Shown piece after piece: positions 26,911 to 35,565 of a DNA stretch of 64,000 nucleotides. The DNA lies in contig NZ_CP036263.1 in NCBI RefSeq assembly GCF_007741515.1, forward strand, positions 4,885,178 through 4,949,177, read 5' to 3'. Position numbers and translations under genes: made by a program. Source of the DNA: Adhaeretor mobilis. GTDB lineage: Bacteria; Planctomycetota; Planctomycetia; Pirellulales; Lacipirellulaceae. A model generated the notes under the pieces. The model was not told the origin of the DNA. It saw nothing but the letters and a program-made list of their open reading frames with translations, and made no database searches. Position 1 is the first letter of the stretch. Every line of letters begins with the position of its first letter.

Positions 26911-27106
26911 GATTGAGTGTTCCTTAGCGAGTCCACGCCAGCCATTTGTTAAACATTGTCTTTACAAGCGGTGTGAGCCGGGTGCGACTGTGCTGATCGC
27001 CGAGCTTGCGGATTGCCTCGGCCTGAGTCGGATAGGGATGAATTGTGCTGCCGATCTTCGATAGACCAAGGCCATGTGTCATTGCCAGCGTGATTTCAGA
27101 AATCAT
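26841..27106. repeat. 266-bp duplicated block, copy B (partner 22485-22750)
   Basis: This is the donor-like copy, lying across the junction of the complete reductase gene 3' end and the start of the glucosidase relic. Both copies are 266 bp with no net indel. Confidence 0.85.
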
Positions 27107-28435
27107 GTCGCCAGCGTTGCGGGCCACGATAGTCGCTCCGAGGATTTGGTCCGAGCCCTTCTTGGTGTGGATCTTCACGAAGCCTTCGTCCTCACCTTCG
27201 AGGATCGCGCGGTCAACATCGCTGAAGTGCTGCACGTACGTTTCGATCTCGACGCCTTGTTTTTCGGCCTCATGCTCATAGAGACCGACGTGAGAAATTT
27301 CTGGAGACGTATAAGTACACCACGGAATCGTCAGGGCGCTTGACTTCTTGCGTCCTTTGAAAAGTGCGTTCTGAATTACGATACGAGCCATGAAGTCGGC
27401 AGCATGCGTGAACTGGTACGGCGAACAGATGTCGCCTGCCGCAAAGATGTTCGGATTGGTCGTTTGCATCCGGTCGTTGACTTTGACACCTTTCTTGTCG
27501 AAGTCCACGCCGACTCCTTCAAGGTTCAGGTTCTCAACATTCGGTGCTCGGCCAACTGCGACTAACAATGCATCGATCGGTTCGTTGTATTCCTGACCAT
27601 GCGACTCGACGGTCAGTCGAATACCGCCTTCGTTCTTGATCTCTAGGTTGCGTCCGCAGCAGAGTAGCTTGACGCCGTCCTGCTCCATTGCCTTCCGAAC
27701 GATTTCGGCAGCTTCACGATCTTCTCGCGGTAAAATGCCGTGCTCCGACTCCACGAGGTAGACTTCGGAGCCAAGCTGTGCGAACGACTGGGCCATCTCA
27801 CAGCCGATGGGTCCGGCCCCGATGACACCGAATCGCCGAGGCAACTCCGTCAGCGAAAAGACGCTTTCATTCGTCAGATACTCGACGCTGTCCAGTCCGG
27901 CAATTGGCGGAGCAGACGCGCGTGCTCCCGTTGCAATGACAGCTCGTTTGAATTCGAGCTTCGTGCCATCGACATCAATGCTATTGGAGTCAATAAACCG
28001 GCCCTGACCAAAGTAGACATCAATGCCAAGGTCGCTGAATCGTGTTGCCGAATCGTTTGGGCTAATGCGGGCACGAAGCTTTCGCATTCGCTCCATGACG
28101 TTCGCGAAATTGATATTCACTCTGTCAGGAACTTCAACGCCGAATTCGGAGGCGTGCTTCACCGTTGCGGCGACCCGAGCCGCACTGATCACGCCCTTTG
28201 ATGGAACGCAACCGACATTCAGGCAATCACCGCCCATCAAGCTGCGTTCGATCAATGCGACCTTCGCTCCCAGCCCGGCGGCACCGGCAGCGGCAACCAA
28301 ACCAGCAGTTCCGGCCCCGATCACGACCAAGTTGTAGCGGCCGGCTGGAGTCGGGTTGCTCCAGTCGGGTGGATGCACATTGGCTTCGAGTGCCTGGTTG
28401 TGCTCGTCATTGGGTTGTAATTGAACTAGCGTCAT
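26924..28435 (-). CDS. Mercuric-reductase-like pyridine nucleotide-disulfide oxidoreductase
   Basis: A 503-residue class I flavoprotein disulfide reductase. Order of motifs: FAD loop LVVIGAGTAGLVAAAGAAGL (about 35-54); redox-active CLNVGCVPSK (about 75-84); NAD-binding GVIGAGPIGCEMAQSFAQLG; FAD site IFAAGDICSPYQFTHAADF; dimerisation domain with the C-terminal HPYPT, where the His assists catalysis. It lacks the N-terminal HMA domain and the C-terminal CC pair of true MerA, so mercury reduction is doubtful. Relatives encoded next to TVP38 genes are common and uncharacterised. It lies 44 bp downstream of such a gene, on the same strand. Confidence 0.92.
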   Translation of the reverse strand: MTLVQLQPNDEHNQALEANVHPPDWSNPTPAGRYNLVVIGAGTAGLVAAAGAAGLGAKVALIERSLMGGDCLNVGCVPSKGVISAARVAATVKHASEFGVEVPDRVNINFANVMERMRKLRARISPNDSATRFSDLGIDVYFGQGRFIDSNSIDVDGTKLEFKRAVIATGARASAPPIAGLDSVEYLTNESVFSLTELPRRFGVIGAGPIGCEMAQSFAQLGSEVYLVESEHGILPREDREAAEIVRKAMEQDGVKLLCCGRNLEIKNEGGIRLTVESHGQEYNEPIDALLVAVGRAPNVENLNLEGVGVDFDKKGVKVNDRMQTTNPNIFAAGDICSPYQFTHAADFMARIVIQNALFKGRKKSSALTIPWCTYTSPEISHVGLYEHEAEKQGVEIETYVQHFSDVDRAILEGEDEGFVKIHTKKGSDQILGATIVARNAGDMISEITLAMTHGLGLSKIGSTIHPYPTQAEAIRKLGDQHSRTRLTPLVKTMFNKWLAWTR

Positions 28436-28479
28436 TTTGCTTTCTCGGTTGATTCGGAGTGTTTATGTGCTTCAGGCGA

Positions 28480-29253
28480 TCACTTCGATAATACGACGGG
28501 GGTGGTCTGGGAATTCGGCGCGGCCGACAGTTTGCCATTCTCGTTCTGGGCGACTGCGGGGTGAAGTCGCTGCATCGCCTTTTTTACCACCAGTGGAAAA
28601 ACACCCAGCAACACGAAGGCAGCGATCAGTTGAGGAGTCAGGATACCACTGGCTCCTTTGTCGGCGAGCGTCGTCAGGTTCGGAACACTTGATCCGGCGT
28701 ATACGAAGACTGCAGTACCGGGCAGCATGCCGAGTTGGCTGACCCACCAGTACGATCGCGGTGGAATCGGCGTCAGTCCCATGACTGCATTGACAACGAA
28801 AAAGGGAACTGCCGGAATGAGCCGCAAGGTAAACAGATAGAAAGCCCCCTCGCGCTCAAGCGCCTTGTTGAACGCGGTTAACCGATCCCCGAAGCGATGC
28901 TGTATCGTGTCGCGAAATAAGTAGCGGCTGAGGAAGAACGCTAGTGTCGCTCCAGTCGTCGAGGCAAAGCTAACCAGCACTACGCCACGCCAAAAACCGA
29001 AGTACCATCCGAATAGCAAGGTCAAGCCGGCAGCTCCCGGCAACGACAATCCAGTGATCACCACATAGACCAGGAAAGCAACCGCGTAGACGAGGACGGG
29101 ATTATCGACTTGGTACAGCCGCAGTTCAGCTTCTCGACTTGCAAGGCTACCGAGCGATAACGAGTCGCCAAACTGCGTGTAACCAACTGCGATGGCCACC
29201 ACTACGACCGACAGCACGCCGACCTTTGTCCAAATGCCTTTTGAGTGTTTCAT
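28480..29253 (-). CDS. TVP38/TMEM64 (VTT domain) membrane protein
   Basis: A 257-residue membrane protein. N-terminal helix about 10-27. The VTT core is VYVVITGLSLPGAAGLTLLF, GWYFGFWRGVVLVSFASTTG and ATLAFFLSRYLFRD, followed by FTLRLIPAVPFFVVNAVMGL and MLPGTAVFVYAG. These are the re-entrant loop motifs of DedA-superfamily proteins (lipid scramblase-like). It precedes a mercuric-reductase-like gene on the same strand; this pair recurs widely and likely works together, though substrate and mechanism are unproven. Confidence 0.9.
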   Translation of the reverse strand: MKHSKGIWTKVGVLSVVVVAIAVGYTQFGDSLSLGSLASREAELRLYQVDNPVLVYAVAFLVYVVITGLSLPGAAGLTLLFGWYFGFWRGVVLVSFASTTGATLAFFLSRYLFRDTIQHRFGDRLTAFNKALEREGAFYLFTLRLIPAVPFFVVNAVMGLTPIPPRSYWWVSQLGMLPGTAVFVYAGSSVPNLTTLADKGASGILTPQLIAAFVLLGVFPLVVKKAMQRLHPAVAQNENGKLSAAPNSQTTPVVLSK

Positions 29254-29306
29254 CTTTCGCTCTCCATGTTTGTATTCGTTTGGTCAACATACCAGCCCAA
29301 TGCTGA

Positions 29307-29501
29307 TCAACTTTTCCGACCCGCTACGTTCCGTCCGCCCTGGATCCATTTCACCGCGACAGGGGTATCGAAGAGCAAGGACACGCCGTCGATCACGAGT
29401 ATTGCCCTGAGAAATATACGGTATACTCTCGTCGCTTCCGGCCTTGCAAACAGGACGAGGCCCACTAGCAATATCCACGGGAGCGGGTGCGGGATTGCCA
29501 T
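29307..29501 (-). CDS. Possible small membrane protein, 64 aa
   Basis: From ATG at 29501: MAIPHPLPWILLVGLVLFAR, PEATRVYRIFLRAILVIDGV and SLLFDTPVAVKWIQGG. There are two hydrophobic stretches and a plausible hairpin topology. The frame is open further upstream to a TTG at 29543. I recognise no family. It fits between two membrane genes on the same strand (54 and 70 bp gaps), which favours a real gene, but its size leaves doubt. Confidence 0.45.
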   Translation of the reverse strand: MAIPHPLPWILLVGLVLFARPEATRVYRIFLRAILVIDGVSLLFDTPVAVKWIQGGRNVAGRKS

Positions 29502-29571
29502 GAGCTTGGAAAACCGCAGTCGTAGAACAAGATCATATAGCAATCAATTTCTGAACGGGACGTAACTAAAG

Positions 29572-30333
29572 TCAGCGATCGACCGCATGGGCTACCTCGC
29601 ACGTACGATTGTTTGCAGTTATTTGGGGAGGCTGTGATTGAGCATGCCTAGCAGTATCGCTGCTCCGCTTTGAATCCAGCGAGGCATGAAGAAGCCACCC
29701 GCCGTGACGGATCCAGCGGCGGCACAGGATTCCCAAGATGATGCCATAAGCCAAGTGGGCCAATGCCACGGTGATGGGCATCTTCGGCATATCTAGCCCC
29801 ATGAATCCCACGCCGAGGGAGTTGACGGCCGGGCTCAGGAGAAAACCGACTCCGATCAATTCCCCATAGATAACGGCGCTTCGTAGTGAACCACGGCCAA
29901 ACAGCACGGCAAAGATGATTCCAAAAGCTGCACCATTCCAGAAATGGTAGGTCCAACCAAGTACATCCGATAAGAGCGAGGGGCCCAGCATGAAGCGGTC
30001 GGTCATGAGAACACCGAGAAGGCGAGGTAGGTCTCCAGGCATTCCCTCGAACACATGAAAACTTGTTGCCCGTACGGCCTCCAGAGCCAAGGTGGCCACG
30101 ATACCGGCTGCTGCTCCGGAAAGTATGCGGTTACTAAGTCGCCTGTGGCCCCGCCAACTTGCAAGGCAGGTAACTATCGCCAGTGCCAGCGAGGCTGGAA
30201 GCAGCAACCAAAGAGCGAGCACAGGCATGGTCGCAAGCCCAGCCTGGGCGGCTGGAAAGATATTCGGCGAGATCCCGGCTAGCAGCAAGACCATGCCTGA
30301 CACTATCAACTCTTCTTTGTGGAACTTGCGCAT
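29572..30333 (-). CDS. Polytopic membrane protein of unknown function
   Basis: A 253-residue protein preceded by a taggag ribosome site. Hydrophobic helices are at about 10-30, 33-57, 68-90, 117-145, 150-172 and 180-205, with a hydrophilic C-terminal tail of about 45 residues (DSKRSSDTARHAQSQPPQ). A central soluble loop contains FHVFEGMPGDLPRLLGVLMT. No catalytic or transport motif was recognised. A strong hairpin lies between it and the upstream DUF302 gene. Confidence 0.7.
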   Translation of the reverse strand: MRKFHKEELIVSGMVLLLAGISPNIFPAAQAGLATMPVLALWLLLPASLALAIVTCLASWRGHRRLSNRILSGAAAGIVATLALEAVRATSFHVFEGMPGDLPRLLGVLMTDRFMLGPSLLSDVLGWTYHFWNGAAFGIIFAVLFGRGSLRSAVIYGELIGVGFLLSPAVNSLGVGFMGLDMPKMPITVALAHLAYGIILGILCRRWIRHGGWLLHASLDSKRSSDTARHAQSQPPQITANNRTCEVAHAVDR

Positions 30334-30347
30334 CTTAGACTCCTAAT

Positions 30348-30378
30348 CGTGCGATGGCTCCACCGGAGCCATCGCACG
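30348..30378 (-). terminator. Intergenic perfect hairpin, 14-bp stem
   Basis: cgtgcgatggctcc / ggagccatcgcacg with a 3-base loop, between the DUF302 gene and the next membrane gene. There is no T-run on the minus strand (it is followed by attaggag, the next ribosome site). It is therefore more likely an attenuating or mRNA-stabilising hairpin than a full terminator. Confidence 0.5.
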
Positions 30379-30402
30379 GAAAGTGGAAATACCGGGGTTA
30401 AA

Positions 30403-30894
30403 CTATCGATTCAGCATCGCTGTCATGTTTGCCAGTTTCTCGTCCAGCATCATCCCGATTTTGTCAACCTTGGCATTCCCAAATTTATGGAGCTGCTGTG
30501 AGGGTGGGATGTAGGTTACATGGGTCCGTCCCTGGTGGTCGGAGTAGATGTTGATCCGCACAGGCACGACCAGACCAGCGCCAGGTTCGACAGTGAATAG
30601 CTGCTTGCCGACATTCGGATTTCCGACGAACAGCGTTTCCGACTGCAGCTTGAGTCCCGTCATGGCGAGTACTTTTCCTTGATTGATCTCGCCCATGACC
30701 ATCATGCCATTCCCAGCAACCATCTTCTTTACAGCGGCAACGGTTTGCTCAACCGACCCAGTGGCCGGCACGACAACTGGGCCACTTTTCGGGGAGGTAC
30801 TCGCGCCTTTTTTTCCGCTCTGCGCAAAAGCCGATGCACCGAGAGCAACAGTAAGTCCCACAACAACCAACGCGATCTTCGTTCTAGTAAACAT
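30403..30894 (-). CDS. Exported DUF302 domain protein
   Basis: I choose ATG at 30894 (MFTRTKIALVVVGLTVALGA), with an aggag site 10 bp upstream; the frame extends to 30951 without a better start. The 163-residue product has a signal peptide cleaved near ASAFAQ (residue 24), then a DUF302 domain: SVEQTVAAVKKMVAGNGMMV, LFVGNPNVGKQLFTVEPGAG and VPVRINIYSDHQGRTHVTYI. DUF302 proteins are small periplasmic or cytoplasmic proteins of unknown role, often near redox and membrane stress genes, as here. Confidence 0.85.
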   Translation of the reverse strand: MFTRTKIALVVVGLTVALGASAFAQSGKKGASTSPKSGPVVVPATGSVEQTVAAVKKMVAGNGMMVMGEINQGKVLAMTGLKLQSETLFVGNPNVGKQLFTVEPGAGLVVPVRINIYSDHQGRTHVTYIPPSQQLHKFGNAKVDKIGMMLDEKLANMTAMLNR

Positions 30895-31282
30895 CGCTAC
30901 AACTCCTCTAGACTTGAATTCGCCCCTAATTGACATGGCTACGATGCGCAACGCTGCGCTGTTCGCTTTGGGTTGCCCGACGCGGATGGGGCGGTCACAT
31001 CCGCGTGCCTATCTGACAAGAAAGACGAGCAGCAAGCCATATCCTTACATTTGGACTGGGAAAAACTTTGCCGGGCAGCCCCAGTGCCAAAATTAGTTAA
31101 GTCGTCATTGCTGGCACGTGGCTGATTTGCAGCGATTTTATTCCCAATGTGGCGTTGCCCACAGAACGGCAATCTTCAGTACTGATACGCTGATCGTATT
31201 GTCATCCGCACACGCCCACAACTTACGGCACTCGTGGGTCTAAGGAGGTTGGTTCAGTCCGGCATAGAAGGAGCATGACTAG
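30895..31282. other. 388-bp divergent intergenic region
   Basis: It separates the minus-strand DUF302 gene from the plus-strand phosphatase-like gene. It should contain both promoters; I could not define them. No gene, RNA or repeat recognised. Confidence 0.4.
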
Positions 31283-32134
31283 ATGACGAGCGTTGAAAAA
31301 AAACAAACGACCGATGGATTGACCGAGACGGAACTCGTGAGTTTCTTGCGTGAAGAACTTGCGGAGTTAAGACAAGAGCTGTCTCACGAGAGGCACACTT
31401 TGAATCACGAAAAAGAGATTGCCGAGCGAGTTCATCGTAGCCTCTTGCCAATCGCCGTCCGTCATCAAAGTATTGATGTCGACGTTCGACATCTTTCTGT
31501 AGAGCCACTTGGAAATGACTACTGTCAGGTGCGTATTCCACAGGATGACCCGCTCGCGTGCTATATCTCCATGTGTCATGTGGAGGGGCGAGGAATCGCA
31601 TCGGCTCTACTGGCGTCTCGAATTAGTAGTGAGGCACGCCATCTGATTGAAGGCCTATTCGGCCCTGCAGACATGGTCCATTCTCTGAACATGTTTATCT
31701 ATGAATACTTCCATGAACTAGATATTCGGTCTTCGTTTATGGCTACCCGGATCGATCTCACACAACGCACCGTTTGTTTTAGCGGTGCTGATCATCCAGG
31801 TGGGTTACTGCTGCGCCCTAACCAGGGACTTGCACAGCGCTTGGCCAGCCAACACAGTTCGATCGGTCGGGGGCCGGACATCTTGTATGGCGATTCTCAA
31901 ACAATGATCGGGCTTAAAAATGGCGACCGTCTACTCTTCTTTGCAGCTGGCATCACTCAGAATGTCAATTCGGCCGGGCAAGCGCTAGGCCAGTCGGGAT
32001 TAGCCACCATCGCTGCTAGCACACTGAGCTTAGGTGTGTTTGAAATGCTGGATGAACTTATTGAGCAGGTAAAAAAACACTGTGGTGGGCCGTTGCAATA
32101 CGACACAACGCTCGTCGCGGTAGAAATCAAGTGA
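31283..32134 (+). CDS. RsbU/SpoIIE-type PP2C phosphatase homologue, probably catalytically dead
   Basis: A 283-residue protein. Residues 15-55 form a Glu/Leu-rich coiled coil (LREELAELRQELSHERHTLN), then IAERVHRSLLP, the usual lead-in to RsbU-type phosphatases. The catalytic fold is recognisable, but the metal-binding acids are replaced. The expected GGDYxD reads GNDYCQ, the expected DVSGHG reads HVEGRG, and the expected TDGxxE reads AAGITQ. Only the last Asp remains (QYDTTLVAVEI for DDxTLVVV). In partner-switching pathways RsbU dephosphorylates an anti-anti-sigma protein; this copy probably binds rather than hydrolyses. Two genes downstream is csrA. Confidence 0.8.
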   Translation: MTSVEKKQTTDGLTETELVSFLREELAELRQELSHERHTLNHEKEIAERVHRSLLPIAVRHQSIDVDVRHLSVEPLGNDYCQVRIPQDDPLACYISMCHVEGRGIASALLASRISSEARHLIEGLFGPADMVHSLNMFIYEYFHELDIRSSFMATRIDLTQRTVCFSGADHPGGLLLRPNQGLAQRLASQHSSIGRGPDILYGDSQTMIGLKNGDRLLFFAAGITQNVNSAGQALGQSGLATIAASTLSLGVFEMLDELIEQVKKHCGGPLQYDTTLVAVEIK

Positions 32135-32300
32135 TTGTTCCGGAAATGGTGTAAGCGTGATTGGATCCATCCGTCGTACAGATGGAAGCTTCGCTTGGCA
32201 GACCAATAGGAGTCACCCAATTTCCCACGGTGGCATTGCACTGTAGGCAGCAGCTTCTATTTGATCAGTGAGCGTATCCAACGTTAGCGGGAGTAGAATT

Positions 32301-32840
32301 GTGAATACTCAATCTATTGGCAATCGCGTGATTACATTTCAGAACGGTCTGAAGCTTCTTGCTTGGACCACCATGCTACTCGCGTCATTGGCAGTCACGC
32401 AGATCTCTGGCGATTGGGGCCATTCCGTTTGCGGTCCGTGGGGCTGCGGTCCTCCAACACAGGCATTGGTCGGCTGCCATTTGGCATGGTTCGTCGTCCT
32501 GCTTCCCTTGGTTTTTCTCTCAAGTAATTCAAGCCGCCTAGCGGTCCAATCGCCCATTCAGCTTGGAATGATTTTGCTTGGCGCAGGTACGTTGATGCTG
32601 TTGACACTACTGATCTATCAAGGCGTCGTCTGGTGGCCAGAGGCCAGTGAATGGCAGCGCAACTTTTTCTGGCAGCGGTTTGGATTCTCAATTGCGACGA
32701 GTGTCGATATCCCCGCTCTGCAACTACTAACTGTCGGGTTCGTGATGATAGGGGTGGCGCGTGCTTCGTCCGCGCCCCCTCAAGAGGATACTGTCCTGAC
32801 AACGGGCGAAAGGCTTAGTGGCCATCGCCTTGAGCACTAA
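32301..32840 (+). CDS. Membrane protein of unknown function
   Basis: I choose the GTG at 32301 because cgggag lies 7 bp upstream; a GTG at 32268 in the same frame has no ribosome site. About 179 residues with hydrophobic helices near 15-37, 58-78, 90-112 and 140-160. The loop after the first helix is Cys/Gly/Trp-rich (GDWGHSVCGPWGCGPPTQA), which could bind metal or form disulfides. No family recognised. It lies between the phosphatase homologue and csrA. Confidence 0.65.
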   Translation: MNTQSIGNRVITFQNGLKLLAWTTMLLASLAVTQISGDWGHSVCGPWGCGPPTQALVGCHLAWFVVLLPLVFLSSNSSRLAVQSPIQLGMILLGAGTLMLLTLLIYQGVVWWPEASEWQRNFFWQRFGFSIATSVDIPALQLLTVGFVMIGVARASSAPPQEDTVLTTGERLSGHRLEH

Positions 32841-32877
32841 GAATCGTCTTGGAATTTTGACCATTGGAGATATCAGC

Positions 32878-33060
32878 ATGCTAGTTCTTTCTCGCAAGTG
32901 CAGCGAACGAATCGTCATTGATTTCAATGGCGAAACGATCATAGTCCACGTTCTCAAGATGCAAGGTAAGCAGGTGCGACTCGGCATTGAGGCGCCAGTA
33001 CATATCGCTGTGCATCGCCAGGAGATCTCGGACAAGTTAGCAGCGGAGCGGGTGGCTTAG
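32878..33060 (+). CDS. csrA: Carbon storage regulator CsrA
   Basis: ATG at 32878, with a ggag site 8 bp upstream. The 60-residue protein is a standard CsrA: MLVLSRKCSERIVIDFNGET, VHVLKMQGKQVRLGIEAPVH, then IAVHRQEISDKL. The conserved R-L-G-I-E-A-P and RxEI RNA-contact residues are present. CsrA dimers bind GGA motifs in mRNA leaders and control translation. It overlaps no gene; a run of membrane protein, csrA and DUF3179 genes follows on the plus strand. Confidence 0.95.
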   Translation: MLVLSRKCSERIVIDFNGETIIVHVLKMQGKQVRLGIEAPVHIAVHRQEISDKLAAERVA

Positions 33061-33136
33061 CACAGGTTGCTTGTGCAGGTTGTTCCCTACGTCGCTCGAA
33101 ATCCCAAATGGCGAATTCTACAATCGGAGGGCAGCC

Positions 33137-34225
33137 ATGTCACTTCTAAGCTACTTTTCGAAAATATGCCGACGTGTGTGGTTTGTTACCCATCGCCGGT
33201 CTCTTGGGTATGCCGGTATTGCCGCTGTTGCGCTCACAGCCTGGATGCTCTCCTTGGCCTACCAGGAAGTTCGCACGCAGCGAGTTCTTCCCAACAACGC
33301 CGAGTTTTCTCAATCCAGTCTGTTGCCACAACGGCAAACGGTGCAATTTGCGCGACAGCGTCCTACGACTGAATTCGATTTGTCGGCAAGCATCGTACCC
33401 AAAAACGAGCTGCATTCAGGCGGGCCTCCCAAAGACGGGATCCCGGCCCTGACTAACCCGAAGTTCATCACTTCCAGGGCTGCTACGTATTTGCAACCTG
33501 CGGACCGAGTGATTGGCGTTGTGGTGGCAAACCAGGCCAAAGCTTACCCGCTGAAAATTCTCAACTACCATGAAATCGTAAACGATCGCTTTGGCGATAC
33601 GCCAGTGGCCGTGATCTACTGCCCCCTCTGTGATTCTTGTACCGCATTCAATCGTCGCACGGAGCAAGGTGAACTTGAATTCGGAGTTTCAGGTTTGTTG
33701 TACAACAGCAATGTATTGATGTTTGACCGTGGCGGTCAGCCAGAGGGTTTGTGGTCGCAGATCATGGCGCGAGGGATTACCGGACCGAGTGCTAGAGTTG
33801 GGCTGTTGCCCTTACCACTGGAACTTACCACGTGGAAAGAATGGCTATCACAACATCCGAATTCGTTGGTCTTGTCCTCTCAAACAGGACATCAACGCAA
33901 CTACAATCGTAGTCCCTACGGTGATTACTTTTCCACGCCACGGCTAATGTTTCCGGTCAAGCAAACGGACAATCGCTTGCCGGCCAAAGCACGAGTCCTC
34001 GGCGTTTGGACGGATACGACTGCGAAAGCCTATCCGGAATCGTACTTCGCTCCAGGTCGTCAGCGAGTGGAGGATATAGTCGATGGCAAAAAGATTGTCA
34101 TTCAATACAACAACGCCGCGAAAAGCATGCGGGTAGTGGAAGCCGATCAGGGTGTGCAATGGATGTACTCGCTTTGGTTCGCCTGGTACGCCTTTCATCC
34201 CGAGACTGAAATCGTTGGACGATAG
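33137..34225 (+). CDS. DUF3179 domain protein, membrane-anchored
   Basis: ATG at 33137 after a cggaggg site; an in-frame start at 33071 is less likely. The 362-residue product has an N-terminal helix at about 21-40 (YAGIAAVALTAWMLSLAY), then a DUF3179 domain: VIGVVVANQAKAYPLKILNY, HEIVNDRFGDTPVAVIYCPL, CDSCTAFNRRTEQG, and FGVSGLLYNSNVLMFDR. The paired cysteines in YCPLCDSC are a family hallmark. DUF3179 proteins are exported or anchored and of unknown function. No obvious partner beside it. Confidence 0.9.
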   Translation: MSLLSYFSKICRRVWFVTHRRSLGYAGIAAVALTAWMLSLAYQEVRTQRVLPNNAEFSQSSLLPQRQTVQFARQRPTTEFDLSASIVPKNELHSGGPPKDGIPALTNPKFITSRAATYLQPADRVIGVVVANQAKAYPLKILNYHEIVNDRFGDTPVAVIYCPLCDSCTAFNRRTEQGELEFGVSGLLYNSNVLMFDRGGQPEGLWSQIMARGITGPSARVGLLPLPLELTTWKEWLSQHPNSLVLSSQTGHQRNYNRSPYGDYFSTPRLMFPVKQTDNRLPAKARVLGVWTDTTAKAYPESYFAPGRQRVEDIVDGKKIVIQYNNAAKSMRVVEADQGVQWMYSLWFAWYAFHPETEIVGR

Positions 34226-34373
34226 CGAGACGGTTTGTGAGTGGGATAACCGCCTTGCGTTTAGCGCCAAGTACTTTCGCTTAGTCGCCTACAGGTGGCT
34301 AGGCAATCACTCGAGCCCAATGCTGCTTCTGCTGGAAATGAATCTGTCGTTGAAGTTCAATAAACGCCACGAG

Positions 34374-35486
34374 CTATAGTTGGGCCAGAAACCAATAACT
34401 GACTCCGGCTAATAAAGCCGCAGCTGGCAGCGTCACAAACCAAGCGAGCAGGATCTTCAGAATGGTCGTTTTCTGTGCTTGGCCTGTCGTTGCGCCGATT
34501 CCGAACAATGAGCCGCAACTGACGTGGGTTGTTGAGACCGGCAGACCGTAGCGACTGGCTCCAATCACAATAGCGCCGGCAACAAGATTCGCAGTAAATC
34601 CCTGACCGTGATTCATCGAAGTGATTTTATGACTCATCGTCTCAGCGACTCTACGAGCACTTAGTAAACCGCCAATTGCGATCACGGTACCAACGAGGAC
34701 GAGGCTCGCTGAGACTCCCAGAAAGGGAGCGACGAGCAACATCGCGGCAATTTTGGGCGTATCATTGAGCCCTCGGGCAAAACTAACCATCCCTGCCGAC
34801 AGAAAGTGTAAACGATCGAGAGTTTCTGCGGCCGAGATTCCCATTACCGCTCCCTGATATCGACTTTGGCACGTGACGGTATTACCTAACGTCGCGCTCA
34901 ATTTCTCAGCTCGTTGCAGCGCCACCGCATGGTGGTTGTCTGCGAGGACCTCGACCGTTGCATTGCCAATACAAAGACAATGTTCGCGACCGATCCCGAG
35001 TCGAAGGCGACTCCAGCGAAACACTGGGTAAATCACGCTAGCCGCGGCGATTGCCAGAATGGGACTAAGGATCAGCGGAAGTAGGAATTTGGACCCAAGA
35101 ATTCCCATATCCAAAGCCGAGCCGGCGAACAAACCGGTGCCAAGCAGCGCACCCACCAGACTGTGAGTGGTCGAGATTGGCATACCACCCCAGGTCGCCA
35201 AAAGGACCGTCAGTCCCGCTCCCAGCGCAACGGCGGCAGCAAAGGCGGGTTGCGTAGCGATCGTGTCGTCTACAAGGCCCTTGCCGCTGAAACTTTGGAT
35301 AAGGTTTCCGGCAAGTAGGTATGCCGTCAGCGAGCCGAGGAAAGTTGTTCCTGTCGCCCAGATCAGCGCAGTCCTGAAGCTCGTCGTGCCACTGCCAAAT
35401 AGTGTTGCGACCCCTTTGAAATTGTCGTTAGCACCGTTCGCGTAGGCGACGCATAGTCCAGCAAAAATGATGGCAAAAAAGATCAT
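34374..35486 (-). CDS. pit: PiT family inorganic phosphate transporter
   Basis: I choose ATG at 35486 (MIFFAIIFAGLCVAYANGAN); the frame runs on to 35588 over unrelated sequence. The 370-residue protein has about ten helices and the two PiT signature repeats: YANGANDNFKGVATLFGSGT near the N-terminus and SFARGLNDTPKIAAMLLVAP in the second half. GGMPISTTHSLVGALLGTGL and GLPVSTTHVSCGSLFGIG are the paired STTH elements. It is a phosphate:cation symporter of the cytoplasmic membrane. PiT proteins may also take up arsenate, of interest since an arsenic pathway follows. Confidence 0.93.
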   Translation of the reverse strand: MIFFAIIFAGLCVAYANGANDNFKGVATLFGSGTTSFRTALIWATGTTFLGSLTAYLLAGNLIQSFSGKGLVDDTIATQPAFAAAVALGAGLTVLLATWGGMPISTTHSLVGALLGTGLFAGSALDMGILGSKFLLPLILSPILAIAAASVIYPVFRWSRLRLGIGREHCLCIGNATVEVLADNHHAVALQRAEKLSATLGNTVTCQSRYQGAVMGISAAETLDRLHFLSAGMVSFARGLNDTPKIAAMLLVAPFLGVSASLVLVGTVIAIGGLLSARRVAETMSHKITSMNHGQGFTANLVAGAIVIGASRYGLPVSTTHVSCGSLFGIGATTGQAQKTTILKILLAWFVTLPAAALLAGVSYWFLAQL

Positions 35487-35565
35487 ACTCGAGCTCGTAT
35501 TTCTAAATGCTTGTGGTGCAGGGAGCAAACCGCAGTCGCTACTCGTGTTGATACCGAACGTTCTG

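Noticed and set aside
26924..28435. True mercuric reductase (merA)
   Set aside because: The N-terminal HMA domain and the C-terminal CC pair are absent and no mer genes are nearby.
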